Source: Chloroflexota bacterium
Lineage (GTDB): Bacteria > Chloroflexota > Ktedonobacteria > Ktedonobacterales > Ktedonobacteraceae
Length of the DNA stretch: 10,146 nt
Assembly: GCA_021828635.1 (NCBI GenBank)
Contig: JAJZEJ010000672.1
Location: forward strand, 1-10,146
Reading direction: 5' to 3'
Position 1 is the first letter of the stretch; each line of letters opens with the position of its first letter. The position numbers and the translations under genes are program-made. Below the pieces are notes generated by a model. That model made no database searches. It was not told the origin of the DNA and worked only from the letters and a program-made list of their open reading frames with translations. Of the stretch, positions 6,338 through 10,146 are shown one piece after another.

Positions 6338-8215
6338 GTGCAATATAGAGAAGATGCCAAAGAACTGCTTGCCAATACCTTGCTACCGTTCCCACTCGGA
6401 GATGTGCATCCTCAAGGTTGGCTTCTCAAGCAGCTTCAGATACAGGCAAGCGGGTTAAGCGGCCACCTGGATGAGTTCTGGCCTGATGTCGCGGAGAGTG
6501 GTTGGATTGGGGGAAGCGCCGAAGGCTGGGAACGTGGGCCATACTGGCTAGATGGTATTGTTCCCCTGGCCTTCTTGCTCGACGATGTTAGTTTAAAGGC
6601 AAAAGTGCAGCACTGGATAACCTATATCCTGGAGCATCAGCAGGAAGATGGTTGGTTGGGGCCGCTTAGGGATGCGAAATACGGCTATCAGTATGATCCC
6701 TGGCCCGTCTATGTGGTACTCAAGGCTATGACACAATATCAAGAAGCGACACAAGATGAGCGTATTATTCCGGCGATGGAGCGATTCTTGCGGCGATTAG
6801 ACACGCTAATCGATGAAGCTCCCCTCAAATCCTGGGCCAGGATGCGCAGTGCTGATCTACTGCTCAGTATCTACTGGCTCTACGAGCGTACTGACTTACC
6901 CTGGCTGCTTGCTCTGGCGCACAAGGTCATGGCGCAAAGCTATGATTGGCATGAGCATTTCGCGCATTTTGTGTATCAAGAGAAGCAGACGGAGACGCGG
7001 CTAGAGAATCATGTAGTTAATAATGCGATGGCTATCAAAGAGCCTGCTACCTGGTATCGGTTCTCTCACAATGAGACCGATCAGCAGTTCGTGACAACCA
7101 TCCTATCGATGCTTGATAGTTATCATGGTCAGGTAACGGGCATTATGACGGGTGATGAACTGCTCGCAGGCAAAAATCCCTCACAAGGAACTGAATTGTG
7201 TGCCATCGTCGAATACCTGTTCTCACTGGAAATACTGCTAGCAACCTTTGGACAGGCCGAATTTGCTGATCGCCTGGAACGAATTGCTTTCAATGCGCTA
7301 CCTGCTCCATTCAAAACGGATATGTGGGCGCATCAGTATGTACAACAGGCTAATCAGGTTCTTTGCGAGATAGCTGAAGATCGCATCTATACCAATAATG
7401 GACCGGACGCAAATATTTTTGGCTTGGAGCCGCACTATGGTTGTTGTACTGCTAATATGCAGCAAGGCTGGCCCAAATTTGCGCACCATCTCTGGATGCG
7501 CACGCAAGATGGCGGGCTGGCCGCGATAACTTACGCACCATGTAGCATCACGACGACGCTGGCAGAAATGCCCATACGACTAACAGTTTGCACCAGCTAT
7601 CCTTTTGAGGAGAGCGCCCAACTCACCATCCATACTGAGCGGCCTGTGCGTTTTCCTCTGTTGCTCCGTATTCCGGTATGGGCAAAGGGTGCAACGCTTT
7701 TTGTTGGCACACAAGCCTGTGAAGGAGTCGAGGCGGGAACATTTTATCGTCTTGAGCGCGAGTGGGATGGCGATACCACGCTCACTTTGCACTTGCCTAT
7801 GTCGATCAAGACGCAGACCGGCTATCATAACAGTGTCTCTATTGAGCGTGGGCCATTGGTCTATGCACTGAGAGTGGGCGATGAGTGGAGACAACTCAAA
7901 GGAGATTTGCCACATGCCGATTGGGAGGTTTATCCAACGAGTCCCTGGAACTACGCATTGGCTATTGATCGGCAGCAGCCAGAAACAAGCTGTTCTTACC
8001 AGACTTGTCCAGTGAACGAGAACCCCTTTTCGCCAGAGGGTGCGCCCAACGCTATCGTTGTCAAAGGGCGGCGCGTGCCGACATGGACCATTGAGCATCA
8101 TGCCGCCGGACCACTTCCACCTAGCCCTGTTACCTCTGATGAGCCACTTGAAGAGTTGACATTGGTTCCCTATGGCAGTACGCGGCTACGTATCACAGAA
8201 TTCCCCTGGATGTAG
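6338..8215 (+). CDS. GH127/DUF1680-superfamily glycoside hydrolase, second and divergent type
   Basis: About 625 residues from GTG 6338, chosen because GAGGA (6326-6330) lies 7 bases upstream. An in-frame GTG at 6320 (631 residues) is possible but its nearest GGAG is 15 bases away. Numbering from 6320, the alpha/alpha-barrel domain covers roughly residues 20-400 and a beta-sandwich region follows. The zinc-thiolate motif is conserved: E292 and C294 in TELCAIVEY, and C375-C376 in HYGCCTANMQQGWPKF. C375 corresponds to the cysteine nucleophile of characterised GH127 enzymes. The putative acid/base carboxylate lies in MTGDELLAG (D279/E280), closer to the ETC-like motif than in the divergent hydrolase at 1-1440, so this is a different clade. 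No signal peptide is present; cytoplasmic action on the imported sugar is inferred. The substrate may be an L-arabinofuranoside but is not established for this clade. Confidence 0.9.
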   Translation: MQYREDAKELLANTLLPFPLGDVHPQGWLLKQLQIQASGLSGHLDEFWPDVAESGWIGGSAEGWERGPYWLDGIVPLAFLLDDVSLKAKVQHWITYILEHQQEDGWLGPLRDAKYGYQYDPWPVYVVLKAMTQYQEATQDERIIPAMERFLRRLDTLIDEAPLKSWARMRSADLLLSIYWLYERTDLPWLLALAHKVMAQSYDWHEHFAHFVYQEKQTETRLENHVVNNAMAIKEPATWYRFSHNETDQQFVTTILSMLDSYHGQVTGIMTGDELLAGKNPSQGTELCAIVEYLFSLEILLATFGQAEFADRLERIAFNALPAPFKTDMWAHQYVQQANQVLCEIAEDRIYTNNGPDANIFGLEPHYGCCTANMQQGWPKFAHHLWMRTQDGGLAAITYAPCSITTTLAEMPIRLTVCTSYPFEESAQLTIHTERPVRFPLLLRIPVWAKGATLFVGTQACEGVEAGTFYRLEREWDGDTTLTLHLPMSIKTQTGYHNSVSIERGPLVYALRVGDEWRQLKGDLPHADWEVYPTSPWNYALAIDRQQPETSCSYQTCPVNENPFSPEGAPNAIVVKGRRVPTWTIEHHAAGPLPPSPVTSDEPLEELTLVPYGSTRLRITEFPWM

Positions 8216-8226
8216 GTAATGTGCAT

Positions 8227-8260
8227 CAGCAAGCCCCGCCCACGGAGACGGAGCTTGCTG
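8227..8260. terminator. Hairpin between convergent genes, possible bidirectional terminator
   Basis: CAGCAAGC (8227-8234) and GCTTGCTG (8253-8260) are exact complements. CCG/CGG (8236-8238 with 8249-8251) can extend the stem past one mismatch. It lies in the 81-base gap between the plus-strand hydrolase and the minus-strand beta-helix gene. No T-run follows on either strand, so intrinsic termination is not assured. A wider inverted pair, GTAATGT (8216-8222) and ACATTAC (8286-8292), encloses it. Confidence 0.5.
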
Positions 8261-8296
8261 TATTGTCATCAGACGACCGAACGAGACATTACGCCG

Positions 8297-10141
8297 TTAC
8301 GGGTAGCTTACCACGGTAACGGGAGTATCAGGGTTGGCAATGGTTGACGAGCCACCGGTGTTGTTGATCACGTTCAGGATGCCACCTGACCCACTTGTGG
8401 AGAGGAAGATTGTGAATAGATCGTGCAGGCTTCCTGCTGGCAGGGTGGCCGGAACCTCAAAGGCATTGGCAGCGTAGATGCTCACGCCCTGATTGAAGAA
8501 GCTGTAGCTGCCCATACCGTAGCCGCTGAAGCTGGTCACAGAATTAGTAACCTTGAAAGCTGCCCAACCATCGACACCAGGGGCTTCCATCCACGCCGCC
8601 TGACTGGGTGGATCGTAGGGCATCTCGTTCTGGAAGAAGATGTCCGTACCGTTATTACCGTTCCAGATCACGTTGTACTTCTGATAGTGTTCGACGAAAA
8701 GGCCGTAGGCGGTTACGTTGTTGCCGTTGACGACGACACCGCTAGCAGCCGTGTTGCTGGTCCAACCTACGCCGGTGCCGTGATCGGCACGCCATGCCCA
8801 GATATCATCAAGAATGGTATTGGCGCTATTGACGACCAGGCTGTTCGTCGCACTGCCCGCCTCCGCGCCGCCAATACGGAAGAAGACATCCTGAATCGCC
8901 GATGGGTCAGAGGCGTCATGGTTACTGCCACCGTGATCGTCGCCGACCAGGAGCAGCACTGGAGAGTTCTTTGCACCCGCGTCGAAGATCATACCCGATA
9001 GCAACATGCCTTTCGCGCTGGCGACATTCATGGACACGACACCATTTTCAGGGATCAGCGTTGGGAAACCAAGACCGAGTACCACGGTATCGGGACGGGT
9101 TACATTGATAGTCTGATTGAGATTATAGATACCTGGGGTCAGGATGAGGTTCATGCCAGTGTCTAACGCGCGATTGATCATCGCTACAGAGTCCGTCGGT
9201 TGGGCAATGAAGAACCTGTTGATTGAGATGGACGAACCGGGTGTCGCGCCGTTAGCCCATGTCGTACCCACCGAGTTGTGCTGTACTGCGGGTACGAAGA
9301 TGTTATAGTTCCCATTGGAGTCCATGTACAGGTATGGCTCCTCGCGTGTCACCGGGCTGGTCGCAAGCGTGGTATATGGGCCACCACATGACTTCTGCGC
9401 GGGGAAACACTGCGCGGGCGCACCCACAACACCTGAGAAGACCTGGTTCCAGACGCCGTTGGTCCAACCATCAAGCTGGCTGTTCCTGACCACCCACTGC
9501 TGCTGTGAGCCACTGACCACAGTGCCGCCACTAAACGCCGAATCAGCAATGAAGCCGCCACTGGCATACGACGGACCTGTGCAGTAGTCCATAAGCGTGG
9601 TGGCTCCGTTGACCTGGACCCGACGCATCGGCGCGGCCTGCGAGACAGCCCAGAATTCACCGCTATAGCAACCGGCATTCGGGGTGGTCACATTAATGGT
9701 CAGGTTTGACAAGGAGCGCCAGAAGTTGTCAAGTGCGATACAGTTGTTGGCACCAAAGCACTGGTTGTAGACATCAATGGACCCGTTGATGACTACGTCG
9801 CTCGGAGAGAGACCCAGCCCTGCTACCGTGGTGTAGTAGCCGACCTGAAAGTTGAGAGGAGCGGTGCTGGACCCATAGGTGCCGGGTTCAAACAGTAGTG
9901 CGTAACGTTGGGTTCCGAACTGATTGGAGACTTGTTGGTTGGCTACCGAGTTAACCGTTGTCTGAATCTGGCTCAGTGGCATGGTAGGATTGAAAATGTA
10001 GACGTTCGACCCAAAGTTGAGTTGACCATGCGGTCCGCCTCGACCGTGATCTTGCACGTTCTGTGCATCAGCATGAGCAATAGAGGAAAGATGAAAGAAC
10101 TGAGAGGCCGCGAAGAGTCCGATTATGCAACAGAGTAGCAT
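8297..10141 (-). CDS. Secreted two-lobed beta-helix (pectin-lyase-fold, GH55-like) protein of unknown activity
   Basis: At least 614 residues. The N-terminus is hydrophobic (LLCCIIGLFAASQFF) with a probable signal-peptidase site AHA-DA after residue 24, so it is exported. Two similar segments mark an internal duplication: ALLFEPGTY (81-89) with VAGLGLSPSDVVI (106-118), and LILTPGIYN (332-340) with VVLGLGFPTLI (353-363), about 250 residues apart. This resembles the paired beta-helix layout of GH55 glucanases. Many Asn/Gly/Ser/Thr-rich beta-rung repeats and the SQAAPMRRVQVNG and SGSQQQWVVRNSQ segments match a family seen in actinobacteria and Chloroflexota. That family often carries uninformative names such as adenylyl cyclase or coagulation factor 5/8-type protein. 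Acidic candidates are D455, D456, D463 and E484; none can be called catalytic. The start is uncertain: no Lys/Arg precedes the hydrophobic core, and an in-frame NTG-ATT codon pair reaches the window edge, so the true start may lie beyond 10146. Probably acts on a polysaccharide outside the cell. Confidence 0.85.
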   Translation of the reverse strand: MLLCCIIGLFAASQFFHLSSIAHADAQNVQDHGRGGPHGQLNFGSNVYIFNPTMPLSQIQTTVNSVANQQVSNQFGTQRYALLFEPGTYGSSTAPLNFQVGYYTTVAGLGLSPSDVVINGSIDVYNQCFGANNCIALDNFWRSLSNLTINVTTPNAGCYSGEFWAVSQAAPMRRVQVNGATTLMDYCTGPSYASGGFIADSAFSGGTVVSGSQQQWVVRNSQLDGWTNGVWNQVFSGVVGAPAQCFPAQKSCGGPYTTLATSPVTREEPYLYMDSNGNYNIFVPAVQHNSVGTTWANGATPGSSISINRFFIAQPTDSVAMINRALDTGMNLILTPGIYNLNQTINVTRPDTVVLGLGFPTLIPENGVVSMNVASAKGMLLSGMIFDAGAKNSPVLLLVGDDHGGSNHDASDPSAIQDVFFRIGGAEAGSATNSLVVNSANTILDDIWAWRADHGTGVGWTSNTAASGVVVNGNNVTAYGLFVEHYQKYNVIWNGNNGTDIFFQNEMPYDPPSQAAWMEAPGVDGWAAFKVTNSVTSFSGYGMGSYSFFNQGVSIYAANAFEVPATLPAGSLHDLFTIFLSTSGSGGILNVINNTGGSSTIANPDTPVTVVSYP

Positions 10142-10146
10142 AATCA

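Noticed and set aside
8423..9001. 192-codon plus-strand frame within the beta-helix gene
   Set aside because: Antisense to a clear secreted-protein frame, with no recognisable domain and composition typical of a shadow.
8297..10141. Reading this protein as an adenylyl cyclase or a coagulation factor 5/8 domain protein
   Set aside because: No cyclase catalytic motif and no discoidin-like domain can be seen. These names appear to be propagated labels for the family.
1..10146. CRISPR array, tRNA/rRNA genes, toxin-antitoxin or defence module
   Set aside because: No regularly spaced repeats, cloverleaf-like sequences or recognisable defence proteins were found. Every sizeable frame is explained by the sugar locus and the beta-helix gene.

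Overview
The window looks like a carbohydrate-use locus from a bacterium with balanced base composition. My best guess is the Ktedonobacteria (Chloroflexota). The reasons are the Tat-exported sugar-binding lipoprotein, sugar ABC permeases with no ATPase beside them, repeated glycosidase genes and a secreted beta-helix protein. This placement is inferred from style, not from a marker gene. No rRNA, tRNA, CRISPR array or transposase gene was seen.

Layout. Bases 1-1440 (minus strand) hold most of a GH127-type beta-L-arabinofuranosidase, cut off at its C-terminus by the window edge. A 170-base divergent region follows. It carries a plausible sigma70-type promoter and a perfect 24-bp palindrome placed where a repressor operator would sit. 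A LacI-family regulator (1611-2666, +) comes next, then a 223-base leader without a recognised gene. After it is a co-directional series: a Tat/lipoprotein substrate-binding protein (2890-4227), a MalF-like permease (4471-5418), a MalG-like permease (5452-6318) and a second, different glycoside hydrolase of the GH127/DUF1680 superfamily (about 6338-8215). A hairpin-forming spacer (8216-8296) separates this series from a convergent minus-strand gene (8297-10141) for a secreted, two-lobed beta-helix protein of unassigned function.

How the parts fit. The binding protein captures an oligosaccharide at the cell surface. The two permeases import it, presumably powered by a shared ATPase encoded elsewhere. 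The two hydrolases lack signal peptides and would cut it in the cytoplasm. The LacI-type protein, sitting between the divergent halves, is the obvious candidate repressor. Beta-L-arabinofuranosides from plant glycoproteins or arabinan side chains are the most economical substrate guess. That rests on family assignment, not on proof.

The most unusual DNA feature is a 96-bp inverted repeat (4293-4388) between the binding-protein gene and the first permease gene. Its 28-bp arms are each a small hairpin in themselves, and the whole is bounded by a CATA direct repeat. It resembles a REP doublet or tiny non-autonomous mobile element, placed where the REP element lies in the E. coli malE-malF gap. 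I see no convincing wholly new system here.
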